This document shows positions 22,762 to 31,625 of a DNA stretch of 64,000 bases, in pieces (within the stretch, counting starts at the first letter, position 1; each line of letters opens with the position of its first letter). The stretch spans positions 124,001 through 188,000 of the forward strand of contig NZ_VANR01000004.1 of NCBI RefSeq assembly GCF_005885675.1. The letters are read 5' to 3'. The notes under the pieces are model-generated. The model was given only the letters and a program-made list of their open reading frames with translations, was not told where the DNA came from and made no database searches. The stretch comes from Polaribacter aestuariivivens. GTDB taxonomy: Bacteria; Bacteroidota; Bacteroidia; Flavobacteriales; Flavobacteriaceae. Both the position numbers and the translations under genes were made by a program.

Positions 22762-23829
22762 ATGGCAGTAGAAAAAAAATTGATGTCTAAAAAAAAACCA
22801 GCATTTCCCGTAAATGAAATGCTGAATGCATATTTAAAAAATTACAAGAGAAATATAAAAATTTCTATCTATTACGAAGATTTATTGCGTTTTCAAGGTT
22901 CTGTTACTGTTTACGATAAAAATGATGAAGACACACTTTGGATACGAACTTATTATTCAGATTCAGACAGAGCAGAAATTGATAGAAGCTTAAAAAAAGT
23001 TTACACAATGTTGCATTCAGATGGAAATGATGATGGTATTCCGTTTTTAAATGTTGATGCAATTGATTACTGTACTTTTGGAAATTCAAAACCATTTCGT
23101 ATTAAAATAAGAAATATTTTAAATGACAATTTTACTTATTTCTATGTTAAAAAAGCTGATGCTTCCAGAATTTACGGCTTAGAGTTAGAGCACATTTTGT
23201 CTCCACATAGTATGAACTTTTTAGTACATGGAAACACACTAATTGAAGAGCATATTGCTGGAATTCCTGGTGACGATTTTATAAGAGATTTTTTACCACA
23301 TTGTACAGAATTAGAAAAATCACAAATAGCCAAAGAATTTGTAAAATTTAAAGAGCGTTGTTTAGTGCGTTTGTTAGGTGATATGCGTTCTTACAATTAT
23401 GTAATAACGCCTACGCACGATTTTGATCATATTATTTATAAAATTAGAGCCATAGATTTTGACCAACAATCTTTTGAAGGAAACTTAAAAGTTTACAACT
23501 TGCAGTTCATGAAAGAGAACTTTAAAATGATTGAAATGGTGGGAAAAAAATTACAAAACGATTCTATTCGTCAATATAAAATAGAAGAACGTTCTTATAT
23601 GGCAAAAAGAATGATTACTGCACCAAGAAGAACTGCACGTTTAATAAAATGTATGAAGTCAGATACCATTTCTTATCCAGAAAATATAGAGCTTTTAAAG
23701 TCGCATTTAATAAAATATGTGGGTGATGTAAAGTTTAAAGATTGTAAAAATATGGGTGAAATTTTAGAAACAATTTTGGCTTTTGTAAAACGTAATTATT
23801 TAGATATTTCTAATAAAGAGTTGTTTTAA
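22762..23829 (+). CDS. Uncharacterised protein with protein-kinase-like motifs
   Basis: 355 residues; I recognise no named family. Several short motifs occur in the order expected of a kinase-like (APH/HipA/ABC1) fold: YFYVKKADAS with a candidate ATP-binding Lys130/131, YGLELEH near 140 (candidate helix C Glu), a hinge-like LIEEHIAGIPGDDF at 160-173, a catalytic-loop-like LGDMRSYNYVI with Asp207 and Asn212, and a metal-site-like AIDFDQQ with Asp232. The final ~100 residues are helical and basic. No signal peptide. It stands alone between dprA and a convergent EamA transporter with its own promoter. Kinase activity is an inference; a binding-only fold is possible. Confidence 0.6.
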   Translation: MAVEKKLMSKKKPAFPVNEMLNAYLKNYKRNIKISIYYEDLLRFQGSVTVYDKNDEDTLWIRTYYSDSDRAEIDRSLKKVYTMLHSDGNDDGIPFLNVDAIDYCTFGNSKPFRIKIRNILNDNFTYFYVKKADASRIYGLELEHILSPHSMNFLVHGNTLIEEHIAGIPGDDFIRDFLPHCTELEKSQIAKEFVKFKERCLVRLLGDMRSYNYVITPTHDFDHIIYKIRAIDFDQQSFEGNLKVYNLQFMKENFKMIEMVGKKLQNDSIRQYKIEERSYMAKRMITAPRRTARLIKCMKSDTISYPENIELLKSHLIKYVGDVKFKDCKNMGEILETILAFVKRNYLDISNKELF

Positions 23830-23838
23830 TAATTAGAT

Positions 23839-24696
23839 TTACTTTTTACTTCTAAAACTTTCAATAACAACAGTTAACAAAATTAAGCTTCCACCAATAT
23901 AAGTTGCTTGCTTAGGAATTTCATTCAAAATTAAATAAGCAATTACAATTCCAGAAATTGGCTGAATACTACTTATTATACTTGCTGTAGAAGCCGAAAA
24001 ATGTTTTAGAGAATGCACCAGCATTGTGTGCCCAATTGCTGTAGTTATTAATGCTAATAAAATCAAATAAGGTAATTGACTTTGGAAGTTAGAAAAATTT
24101 CCAAAAAATAAAAGAGGAAGCATTAAAATACTAATAATTAAAGTTTGGTAAAACATGAGCATACTTCCATTATAACTGCCAACATGTTGTTTTAAAATTA
24201 AGATTCTAATCGCATAACAAAACGCAGAAAAAACACCTAAAAGAATTCCTTTTAAATCGGAATTTCCCAAACTTAATTCAGGTGTTAAAATGTACAAACC
24301 TGTTAACACCAATAGTCCCAAAAAAATATGTATTGGATTAAATTTCGTTTTGATAAAAAACGGTTCTAAAAACGCAATAATTACTGGAAATGTATAAATT
24401 GATAACATTCCAATAGCAACGTTAGATAGTTTTAAAGCATAAAAATAGGTAATCCAATGAGTTGCCATTAAAATGGCACTGATTAGAAATGGCATTAAGT
24501 CTTTTCGTTGTTTTATTTTTAAATTTACATTTTTAAACTTACAATAAATAAGTAAAAACACTCCTGCAAAAATAGAACGAAACCAGATAATTACTTCTGG
24601 AGACATATTTATATACTTACCTAAAACTCCAGAAGTACTAATACATAACGTTCCTAAAAGAAGTACAGATAAATTTTTTATATGAGAGTTTTGCAT
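23839..24696 (-). CDS. EamA-family (DMT superfamily) transporter
   Basis: 285 residues with ten predicted membrane helices in two EamA repeats (about residues 8-135 and 145-283). Typical features are the LLGTLCISTSGVLGKY first helix, MATHWITYFYALKLSNVAIG in helix 3-4, and the second-repeat counterpart IISSIQPISGIVIAYLILNE. It would move a small metabolite or amino acid across the inner membrane; the substrate is unknown. It shares the strand of mfd downstream of a palindromic repeat and is convergent with the kinase-like gene. Confidence 0.9.
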   Translation of the reverse strand: MQNSHIKNLSVLLLGTLCISTSGVLGKYINMSPEVIIWFRSIFAGVFLLIYCKFKNVNLKIKQRKDLMPFLISAILMATHWITYFYALKLSNVAIGMLSIYTFPVIIAFLEPFFIKTKFNPIHIFLGLLVLTGLYILTPELSLGNSDLKGILLGVFSAFCYAIRILILKQHVGSYNGSMLMFYQTLIISILMLPLLFFGNFSNFQSQLPYLILLALITTAIGHTMLVHSLKHFSASTASIISSIQPISGIVIAYLILNEIPKQATYIGGSLILLTVVIESFRSKK

Positions 24697-24715
24697 TTGT
24701 TTTTAAGAATGTTTA

Positions 24716-24781
24716 CTCGAGCGCATTCGAGAGGTTTTTAAAAGAATTACTTATTTAGGTTTCGACTGCGCTCAACCTGAC
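24716..24781. repeat. Palindromic repeat family, copy 1 (CTCGAGCGC...ACTGCGCTC)
   Basis: Two hairpins: CTCGA/TCGAG (24716-24731) and AGGTT...AACCT (24757-24778) enclosing TCGACTGCGCTC, ending CCTGAC. It fills the gap between eamA and mfd. It shares layout and core with copies at 27173-27199 and 54243-54295. Confidence 0.78.
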
Positions 24782-24788
24782 TTCGCGT

Positions 24789-27700
24789 TTAAATTTTCTG
24801 TAAAATACTCAATCCAGTTTTAACTGAATCAATTTTTATAAAAGTGATTAATAATCGCAAACCATTTTTAGTTTGTTTTTCTTTCATTACACAACTTTTA
24901 GGGTTTTGTTGTACATATTTTAAAACACGTGAAAAAGCTTCAGTTTGATAAAAATCACTTTGTTGATCAGAAACAAAATAACCAAGCATTCTTTTTTGTT
25001 TTAAAATAATTTTTTCTAACCCTAACTCCTTCGCTAACCATTTTATTCGTACGGAATCCAATAAATCTTCTACTTGTGTTGGAATTTCTCCAAATCTATC
25101 TGTAATTTCTTTTTCAAAAGTTTGTAGCTCTTCCTCTTTTTCTAAAGTTCCTAGTTTGTTGTATAAAGCCAATCTTTCAGTGACGGAATTTACATAATCA
25201 TCAGGAAAAAGAATTTCAAAATCGGTATCTATTTGTACTTCTTTTACGTATTCTTTTGGCTTAGAATTATCTGTTGGATATAAATCTGCAAACTCATTTT
25301 CTTTTAATTCTTCAATAGCTTCTTGTAATATTTTTTGATATGTATCAAAACCAATATCATTAATAAAACCACTCTGTTCGCCACCCAATAAATCTCCAGC
25401 TCCACGAATTTCTAAATCTTTCATGGCAATGTTAATTCCACTTCCTAAATCAGAAAACAACACCAAAGCTTCAATTCGTTTTCTAGCATCATCTGTCATC
25501 ATATGATAAGGAGGTGTTATAAAATAACAAAATGCTTTTTTGTTACTACGTCCAACTCTACCACGCATTTGGTGCAAATCGGACAAGCCGAAATTATTTG
25601 CATTATTAATAAAAATGGTGTTTGCATTTGGCACATCTAAACCACTTTCAATAATTGTGGTAGAAACCAAAACATCAAATTCGTTATCCATAAAACCGAG
25701 CATTAATTGCTCTAATTTTTTACCTTCCATTTGTCCATGACCAATACCTATTTTTGCTGAAGGAACCAATCTTTGCAACAAACCAGCAACTTCTTTTATG
25801 TTTTCGATTCTATTATGAATAAAGAAAACTTGACCACCTCTTGAAATTTCATAAGAAATGGCATCACGAATTACTTCTTCAGAAAAACGAATTACGTGAC
25901 TTTCTATTGGATGTCTGTTTGGTGGTGGTGTTTTTATGACAGATAAATCTCTGGCAGCCATTAAACTAAACTGTAGTGTTCTCGGAATTGGAGTTGCAGT
26001 TAGGGTTAACGTATCTACATTTTCTTTTAAAGTTTTCAATTTATCTTTTACAGCAACACCAAATTTTTGTTCTTCATCAATAATTAAAAGACCTAAATCT
26101 TTAAATTTTATTTTTTGATTTGTTAATTGATGTGTGCCAATAATAATATCTACAGAACCATCATTTACACCATTAATGGCAGCTGCTTTTTGTTTTGCGG
26201 TTCTAAATCTGTTTAAATAATCTATACGAATTGGAAAATCTTTTAAACGCTCTGTAAATGTTTGATAATGTTGAAATGCCAATATTGTAGTTGGTACTAA
26301 AATGGCAACTTGTTTTCCATTATCAACCGCTTTAAAAGCAGCTCTTACTGCAACTTCTGTTTTTCCAAAACCAACATCACCACAAACCAATCTGTCCATA
26401 GGTTGCTCTTTTTCCATGTCATTTTTTACATCTTGCGTTGCAGTAAATTGATCTGGAGTATCTTCATACATAAAACTTCCTTCTAATTCATGTTGAATAT
26501 GTGTATCTGGTCCAAAAGCAAAACCTTTTTGAAGTTTTCTTTTTGCATATAATTGAATTAAATTAAATGCAATATGTTTAACTCTGGCTTTGGTTTTTTG
26601 TTTAATTTTTTTCCAAGCACCAGAACCTAATTTGTATATTTTTGGTGCTTTACCATCTTTACCATTAAATTTAGAAATTTTATGAAGCGAGTGAATGCTT
26701 ACATATAAAATATCACGCTCGCCATAAACTAACTTAATAGCTTCTTGTTTTTTACCTTGAACATCTATTTTTTGCAAACCACCAAATTTTCCAATTCCAT
26801 GATCCATGTGGGTTACATAATCGCCAATTTCCAGTTTATTTAGTTCTTGAAGCGTAATGGCTTGTTTTTTTGCGTAGCCATTTTTTAATCGGAATTTATG
26901 ATAACGTTCAAAAATTTGATGATCTGTATAACAAACTAATTTTTTATCAACATCTACAAAACCTTGGTATAATGGAAAAACAACAGTTTCGTAGTGTACT
27001 TCCTGTTCAGCATCATCAAAAATATCATGAAAACGCTTTGCTTGTTGTTCGTTTGCACAGAAAATGTAATTGGTAAAACCAGCTTTATGATGTTCGTTTA
27101 AATCAGCAATTAATAAATTGAATTTTTTATTAAATGAAGGTTGTGGAATTGTATCGAAATTGATTTCAGAAAGACCTCTCGACTGCGCTCGAGGAGACAT
27201 TTCAACTAATAAAAAATCGTGTAGCTGATTTTTTATAAAAGTTCCATCGCAAAATAATTCAGCTGGTTTTGCGTGCTTTATTTCTTTAGATAAATCGTTA
27301 AAAGCCTCTTCTGCTTTTTGATAGAATTTGTCTAAATTTCCAACTAATAAATCGATATTTTTGGTAAAAATGATGGTTTTTGATGAGATGTATTTCAGAA
27401 AACTTTCTCTACTTTCTTTCAGAGTTTTATTTTCTACATTTGGCATGATAGAAACTTTTTTCAATTTCTCTTTAGAAAGTTGTGTTTCTACATCAAAAGT
27501 TCTGATGCTATCAATTTCATCGCCAAAAAATTCGATTCTGTAAGGCTCATCATTTGAAAAAGAAAAAACATCTATAATTCCTCCACGAACCGAAAAATCA
27601 CCAGGTTCTGTAACAAAATCTACACGTTTAAATTTGTATTCAAATAAAACTTCGTTTACAAAATCAAGCGACAAATTTTCGCCAACTGTAATTTTAAGCG

Positions 27701-28124
27701 TATTTTTTTCTAACTCTTTTTTAGTAACTACTTTTTCGAAAAGTGCAGTTGGATAGGTTACAATTACAGCAGGTTTTTTTCGAGAATTTATCCTGTTTAA
27801 AACTTCAGAACGTAATAAAACATTGGCATTATCGGTTTCTTCAATTTGATAAGGTCTTCTATAAGATCCAGGATAAAAAAGCACGTTTTTGTCTCCTAAA
27901 AGTTGCTCTAAATCATTTAAATAATAAGCAGCTTCTTCTTTATCATTAAAAATTAAAAGATAAGGTTTGTCTGCCTTTTTAAAAGTTTCGGAAATAACAA
28001 AAGACAACGAAGATCCTACCAAATTCGATATTTGAAAATGGTTTTGTTCTTGTTGAAGTTGTGAATTTACCTGCGATACTAACGCAGATTTTTGGTATTG
28101 GTTTACAATATTCTGCTTACTCAA
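24789..28124 (-). CDS. mfd: Transcription-repair coupling factor
   Basis: 1111 residues, near the standard Mfd length. The UvrB-like N-terminal module is followed by the RNA polymerase-interacting domain (IGDYVTHMDHGIGKFGG), the SF2 translocase with Walker A GDVGFGKTE near 580, the DEEQKFGV box, LTATPIPRT, RGRVGR-type motif MRGRVGRSN, and the C-terminal TRCF domain. Mfd removes stalled RNA polymerase at lesions and recruits UvrA. The start is TTG at 28124, with no ATG near. Residues 310-318 (SPRAQSRGL) are encoded by a copy of a dispersed genomic repeat, an in-frame insertion in a surface linker of the N-terminal part. Confidence 0.96.
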   Translation of the reverse strand: MSKQNIVNQYQKSALVSQVNSQLQQEQNHFQISNLVGSSLSFVISETFKKADKPYLLIFNDKEEAAYYLNDLEQLLGDKNVLFYPGSYRRPYQIEETDNANVLLRSEVLNRINSRKKPAVIVTYPTALFEKVVTKKELEKNTLKITVGENLSLDFVNEVLFEYKFKRVDFVTEPGDFSVRGGIIDVFSFSNDEPYRIEFFGDEIDSIRTFDVETQLSKEKLKKVSIMPNVENKTLKESRESFLKYISSKTIIFTKNIDLLVGNLDKFYQKAEEAFNDLSKEIKHAKPAELFCDGTFIKNQLHDFLLVEMSPRAQSRGLSEINFDTIPQPSFNKKFNLLIADLNEHHKAGFTNYIFCANEQQAKRFHDIFDDAEQEVHYETVVFPLYQGFVDVDKKLVCYTDHQIFERYHKFRLKNGYAKKQAITLQELNKLEIGDYVTHMDHGIGKFGGLQKIDVQGKKQEAIKLVYGERDILYVSIHSLHKISKFNGKDGKAPKIYKLGSGAWKKIKQKTKARVKHIAFNLIQLYAKRKLQKGFAFGPDTHIQHELEGSFMYEDTPDQFTATQDVKNDMEKEQPMDRLVCGDVGFGKTEVAVRAAFKAVDNGKQVAILVPTTILAFQHYQTFTERLKDFPIRIDYLNRFRTAKQKAAAINGVNDGSVDIIIGTHQLTNQKIKFKDLGLLIIDEEQKFGVAVKDKLKTLKENVDTLTLTATPIPRTLQFSLMAARDLSVIKTPPPNRHPIESHVIRFSEEVIRDAISYEISRGGQVFFIHNRIENIKEVAGLLQRLVPSAKIGIGHGQMEGKKLEQLMLGFMDNEFDVLVSTTIIESGLDVPNANTIFINNANNFGLSDLHQMRGRVGRSNKKAFCYFITPPYHMMTDDARKRIEALVLFSDLGSGINIAMKDLEIRGAGDLLGGEQSGFINDIGFDTYQKILQEAIEELKENEFADLYPTDNSKPKEYVKEVQIDTDFEILFPDDYVNSVTERLALYNKLGTLEKEEELQTFEKEITDRFGEIPTQVEDLLDSVRIKWLAKELGLEKIILKQKRMLGYFVSDQQSDFYQTEAFSRVLKYVQQNPKSCVMKEKQTKNGLRLLITFIKIDSVKTGLSILQKI
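27173..27199. repeat. Palindromic repeat family, copy inside the mfd reading frame
   Basis: The sequence holds CTCGA (27178-27182), CTGCGC, TCGAG (27189-27193), the same core (CGACTGCGCTC) as the intergenic copies at 24.7 and 54.2 kb. It is translated on the minus strand as part of Mfd residues 309-318. Confidence 0.78.
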
Positions 28125-28140
28125 CGTGCTAAATTTTGTG

Positions 28141-28148
28141 CAAATGTA
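28141..28148 (-). promoter_or_regulatory. Candidate -7 box for mfd
   Basis: Reads TACATTTG on the minus strand (TAnnTTTG), 16 bases upstream of the TTG start at 28124, which supports that start. Confidence 0.45.
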
Positions 28149-28251
28149 AGAAGTTCATTAATAAAAAACCATTTAGTATTTTGATTTGTTGAAGATTACA
28201 ATATATTTGCCAATAATCAGTTTATATAAAAAACGAGGCAATCCTTCATTT

Positions 28252-28794
28252 ATGGAAAAAAAAATTATCATTACAGCATTATTTCTTTTTACATTTTTAT
28301 TAAATGTAAATGCTCAAAATGAAGGAAGTAAATGGACTGCAGGTGTTAGTCTTGCTGGTGCAAAATATTCTTTTGAAGATGCAAAAATTGTTGGCGGACA
28401 ATTAGCATATCAATCACCGAGATTAAACATTTCTAGATATTTATTTAAAGGCTTAACATTAGATGGGGCTTTTGCTACTGCTGTTGGCGATAACCAAAAA
28501 TATACCACTTTTGATGGAATTTTACGATATGATTTTGGTACATCTGTAAATAATGTTGTGCCTTATATTTTGTTAGGAGGAAGTTTTATAAGTGCCTTAA
28601 AATTTACGCCAACTTTAAATTTTGGAGCAGGAAATACATTTTGGTTTACACCAAAATATGGTTTGAATCTTCAACTTATGTATAAATTTTCTGAATCTAA
28701 GTTTGAGAGTCAGAAATCACATATTTATTTTTCTTTTGGGATTGTTTATAGTTTTGGAAATAGGTCTTTAAACCCAAGACTTTGGGAGCAATAA
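28252..28794 (+). CDS. Small outer-membrane beta-barrel protein (porin-like)
   Basis: 180 residues from the ATG at 28252 (MEKKIIITALFLFTF); an upstream ATG at 28186 would place 22 residues before the signal peptide and is less likely. The signal peptide ends NVNAQ. The mature part alternates hydrophobic and polar residues with terminal aromatic strands (IYFSFGIVYSFGN) and a glycine-rich turn pattern, typical of 8-strand barrels of Bacteroidetes. Substrate unknown. Its stop codon directly abuts the stop of the convergent thioredoxin gene (TAATTA). Confidence 0.75.
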   Translation: MEKKIIITALFLFTFLLNVNAQNEGSKWTAGVSLAGAKYSFEDAKIVGGQLAYQSPRLNISRYLFKGLTLDGAFATAVGDNQKYTTFDGILRYDFGTSVNNVVPYILLGGSFISALKFTPTLNFGAGNTFWFTPKYGLNLQLMYKFSESKFESQKSHIYFSFGIVYSFGNRSLNPRLWEQ

Positions 28795-29274
28795 TTATTT
28801 TTTCAAATACTTTTCTAATATTTTTTTTAATTTTTTACTGTTGTAAAAGCCTATTAGTTGCGCACTAATTTCAAATTTAGTATTTAAAATTGTTGTTGTG
28901 GGGTATGAGATTATTCCTTTAACTGATGCTAATTCATTTGCTAATTCATGAATTCCTGTATTTGCTCCTGTAGGTTTGTATTTAAAAGTTTTTCCTAAAA
29001 AATGAATGTTATTTTTTTCTTCTCCATTTAATTTGACAAAATAAAAATTCTCATTTAAAAGTTGAATTATTTCATCGTTTTTAAAAGTTGTTTTTTGCAT
29101 TCCGTGGCAAATTTTGCACCAATCTGTATGAGTGAAAATAATTATTGGTTTTGGCTTTTGCACAAAAGTTTTCTCAACTTCAGAAAAGGTATAAGTTTTT
29201 AAACTACTTATTTCTTTCTGTGAAAAAGTATTTAAACTACTAATTAAAATAAAAATTAAATATATTTTTTTCAT
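28795..29274 (-). CDS. Periplasmic thioredoxin-family protein
   Basis: 159 residues. Signal peptide about 1-18 (LISSLNTFSQK). A thioredoxin fold with the redox motif WCKIC (Cys53 and Cys56) in HTDWCKICHGMQK, and the cis-Pro region KGIISYPTTTILN near residue 120. The motif is closer to thioredoxin_7/DUF255-like proteins than to DsbA. It is translated directly after the TonB receptor (the receptor's TAA is followed immediately by this ATG), so the two are probably co-translated. It may keep cysteines of a metal-uptake partner reduced or serve in metal delivery; this is inferred. Confidence 0.85.
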   Translation of the reverse strand: MKKIYLIFILISSLNTFSQKEISSLKTYTFSEVEKTFVQKPKPIIIFTHTDWCKICHGMQKTTFKNDEIIQLLNENFYFVKLNGEEKNNIHFLGKTFKYKPTGANTGIHELANELASVKGIISYPTTTILNTKFEISAQLIGFYNSKKLKKILEKYLKK

Positions 29275-31518
29275 TTAAAACAAAGTATATCTTATCCCTA
29301 AAAAAGCTCTTATACCTTGGTTAGAAGCATATACGTAACTAGGATCAAAAGCTTGTTCTGGGTTTTTTTCTGTATCAACTCCAACATCAAAAGGGTTGTT
29401 TGCACTATTAATACTGTTTACTGCAGGTGTAAAGTTTAATAAGTTTTTCACGCCTCCATACACTTCCCAAGTGTTTGTAAATTTTTTTGTCAACTGAATA
29501 TTTTGAATACTAAACCAAGGAGAATTTGGCGCTCTTGTATCTTTTTCGCCCAACAAAGGTAATCTCATTGGACCATAAACATTTCCAGTATAATCCATAG
29601 AAAAACTACTATTGAATTTGTATGAAATAGACCAAACACCACTAAAACTCTCAGTTAATAATTGCCTTTTTTTTACATTGTTTTCTGTAATAGAAACATC
29701 CATTAAAGTTGCTCCAGCGTTTATAGATAATCCGTTTGTAAATAAAATATCTGTATTTAACGAAATACCTTTTGAAACGGAAAATCCTTCTAAATTGGCA
29801 TAAATAATTTTATTTGGATCTGTTTCATAGTCTGGTAAAATTCGATTATCAAAATAGGTGTAAAAGGCACTAGCATCTAAGGTAATAAAAGTGTTTTCTG
29901 TATTTATTTTCTTTACGTAATTAAAGTTTACATTCCATGAAGTTTCTGGTTCTAATTCGCCATCAAATTCTACTTCTCTAGCACCAGTTAATGCAGCATG
30001 GTCTTCTGTAAATACATTAGCAACTCTAAAACCATTACCTATACTTGCTCTAAAAATATCTGATTTATCTTTGGAATTCCACTTGTAATTTAATCTTGGT
30101 GAAAAAATACTTCCATGCAAACTATTGTAATCCCATCTTGCGCCTAAAAGCAATTTATTTTGTGTATTTAAAGCAATTTCATCTTGTACAAAAATACCTG
30201 GTAAATGCGTAATAGAGGGTTGATTTATTGTTCCATTTTCATTTAAAGTAGCAAAAGTATTATCATCATAAAATGTGTATCTATACGCCAAACCTATTAA
30301 CAAATCGTTTTTTTGGGTAATTTGTTTGTTGTAAACAAGTTGTCCGAAACCAATGAGTTGTTTAGCATCGTAAGCATCAGTTCCATAAAAAGAATCTTGA
30401 TAATGTCCATTTGCACTAAACTGAAAATTAATATTTTCTGATGTTGGCAATTGATAGGTTCCAAAGGTTTCCCAACGATTGGTATAAATACTTTCTCCAT
30501 ATTTTTTATTTGTTCCTCTAAATTCTTTTTCCCAGTCTAATTCTCCTCCCCATCTATCTTCATAAACATATCTCCCAGCAATTGTAAAAACTTTATTGCT
30601 TTTTCTTTCAATATTGATTTTGTTAAAAATTGATATTCTATTTTGAAGAGTTAAATCTGTAAAACCATCATTATTGTTATCAATTCTATTTTGATAATTA
30701 AAATAATTTACACCTAAAAGACCAGATGTTTTTTCTGAAATCTGATAACCTAAACCAATATCTGTATTTACTTCTCCCCAAGAACTAGACAAAACGTCTG
30801 TGGTTAATTTTGGTGCGTTTGAAGGTTTTTTGGTGATGATGTTTATAATTCCACCAACAGCTTCAGAGCCATATAATGTGGATGCAGGTCCTTTTACAAC
30901 TTCAACTCTTTCTATCAAGGCTTGTGGTATTCCTGTTAAACCATAAACGGTTGAAAGTCCGCTTACAATTGGCATTCCATCAATTAGAACAAACGTATAA
31001 GGTCCTTCTAAACCATTAATATGAATATCACCTGTATTACAAACATTGCAATTTAATTGTGGGCGAACACCATTTACATTTTGTAATGATTCAAAAATAG
31101 ATGGTGTTGGATTTTTCTTAAAAAATGTTTTACTGTAAACCTCTACAGGAACAGGACTGTTTGATTTTGTAACAGGTTTTAAAGTTCCGGAAATAACAAT
31201 TTCATCTAAAGAGCTATTCTCATTTAAATTGAAGTTTTTAGTAAAGTTTTTATTACCATTAAGTACAATTTTTGCCGATTTTGATTTAAAACCTACAGAA
31301 CTTGCTACAATTGTATACGTACCATTTGGAATATTTTTAAGCTCAAAAAAGCCCTTTTCGTTTGTTGAAGTACCTTGTTTTGTGTTTTTTAAATAGATAT
31401 TTACATATGGTAAAGAAGATCCATTTGAAGTTACTCTACCAGAAATACTATTGTTTTGTGCGTAAGTAGAAAAAAATCCAAAAACCAAAAAACAAATAAT
31501 CTCAAACGTATTTTTCAT
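29275..31518 (-). CDS. TonB-dependent outer-membrane receptor (probable metal/metallophore uptake)
   Basis: 747 residues from the ATG at 31518 (MKNTFEIICFLVF); an earlier ATG adds 8 residues and is unlikely. Signal peptide ending STYAQ; CarboxypepD_reg-like domain (about 23-100, SGRVTSNGSSLPYVNIY); plug domain (about 115-235, FVLIDGMPIVSG, GPASTLYGSEAVGGIINI) with a CNVC cysteine pair at 157/160; and a 22-strand barrel ending GIRAFLGIRYTLF. It imports a ligand using ExbBD/TonB energy. Divergent from a DtxR/MntR-type regulator and ZIP transporter, so the cargo is probably a transition metal chelate. The thioredoxin follows with no gap. Confidence 0.9.
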   Translation of the reverse strand: MKNTFEIICFLVFGFFSTYAQNNSISGRVTSNGSSLPYVNIYLKNTKQGTSTNEKGFFELKNIPNGTYTIVASSVGFKSKSAKIVLNGNKNFTKNFNLNENSSLDEIVISGTLKPVTKSNSPVPVEVYSKTFFKKNPTPSIFESLQNVNGVRPQLNCNVCNTGDIHINGLEGPYTFVLIDGMPIVSGLSTVYGLTGIPQALIERVEVVKGPASTLYGSEAVGGIINIITKKPSNAPKLTTDVLSSSWGEVNTDIGLGYQISEKTSGLLGVNYFNYQNRIDNNNDGFTDLTLQNRISIFNKINIERKSNKVFTIAGRYVYEDRWGGELDWEKEFRGTNKKYGESIYTNRWETFGTYQLPTSENINFQFSANGHYQDSFYGTDAYDAKQLIGFGQLVYNKQITQKNDLLIGLAYRYTFYDDNTFATLNENGTINQPSITHLPGIFVQDEIALNTQNKLLLGARWDYNSLHGSIFSPRLNYKWNSKDKSDIFRASIGNGFRVANVFTEDHAALTGAREVEFDGELEPETSWNVNFNYVKKINTENTFITLDASAFYTYFDNRILPDYETDPNKIIYANLEGFSVSKGISLNTDILFTNGLSINAGATLMDVSITENNVKKRQLLTESFSGVWSISYKFNSSFSMDYTGNVYGPMRLPLLGEKDTRAPNSPWFSIQNIQLTKKFTNTWEVYGGVKNLLNFTPAVNSINSANNPFDVGVDTEKNPEQAFDPSYVYASNQGIRAFLGIRYTLF

Positions 31519-31539
31519 TTGTATAAATAATATTTTTGA

Positions 31540-31547
31540 CAAATATA
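31540..31547 (-). promoter_or_regulatory. -7 box for the TonB receptor operon
   Basis: Reads TATATTTG on the minus strand, 21 bases before the ATG at 31518. The region upstream of it carries the palindrome at 31557-31572. Confidence 0.55.
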
Positions 31548-31556
31548 TGTATAATT

Positions 31557-31572
31557 TTTAGTTAAGACTAAA
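31557..31572. promoter_or_regulatory. Operator-like palindrome in the divergent TonB receptor/DtxR promoter
   Basis: TTTAGTTAAGACTAAA has perfect 6-base arms (TTTAGT/ACTAAA) around TAAG. It resembles DtxR/IdeR-type boxes in layout. It lies between the two divergent -7 boxes, where a bound metal-loaded regulator could block both promoters. Confidence 0.6.
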
Positions 31573-31606
31573 TATATATTTTTATTAAAATAAAAAGTAT
31601 ATATTT
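31570..31606. promoter_or_regulatory. AT-rich 37-bp palindrome overlapping the dtxR -7 box
   Basis: AAATATATA (31570-31578) pairs with TATATATTT (31598-31606), and TTTTTATT (31579-31586) with AATAAAAA (31589-31596); one unpaired G at 31597. The right arm includes the dtxR -7 box, so it may be a second operator or a cruciform. Confidence 0.5.
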
Positions 31607-31607
31607 G
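31600..31607 (+). promoter_or_regulatory. -7 box for the dtxR-type regulator
   Basis: TATATTTG (TAnnTTTG) lies 18 bases before the ATG at 31626, within the right arm of the AT-rich palindrome. Confidence 0.5.
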
Positions 31608-31625
31608 TTGTCTAAATAATTAAAA

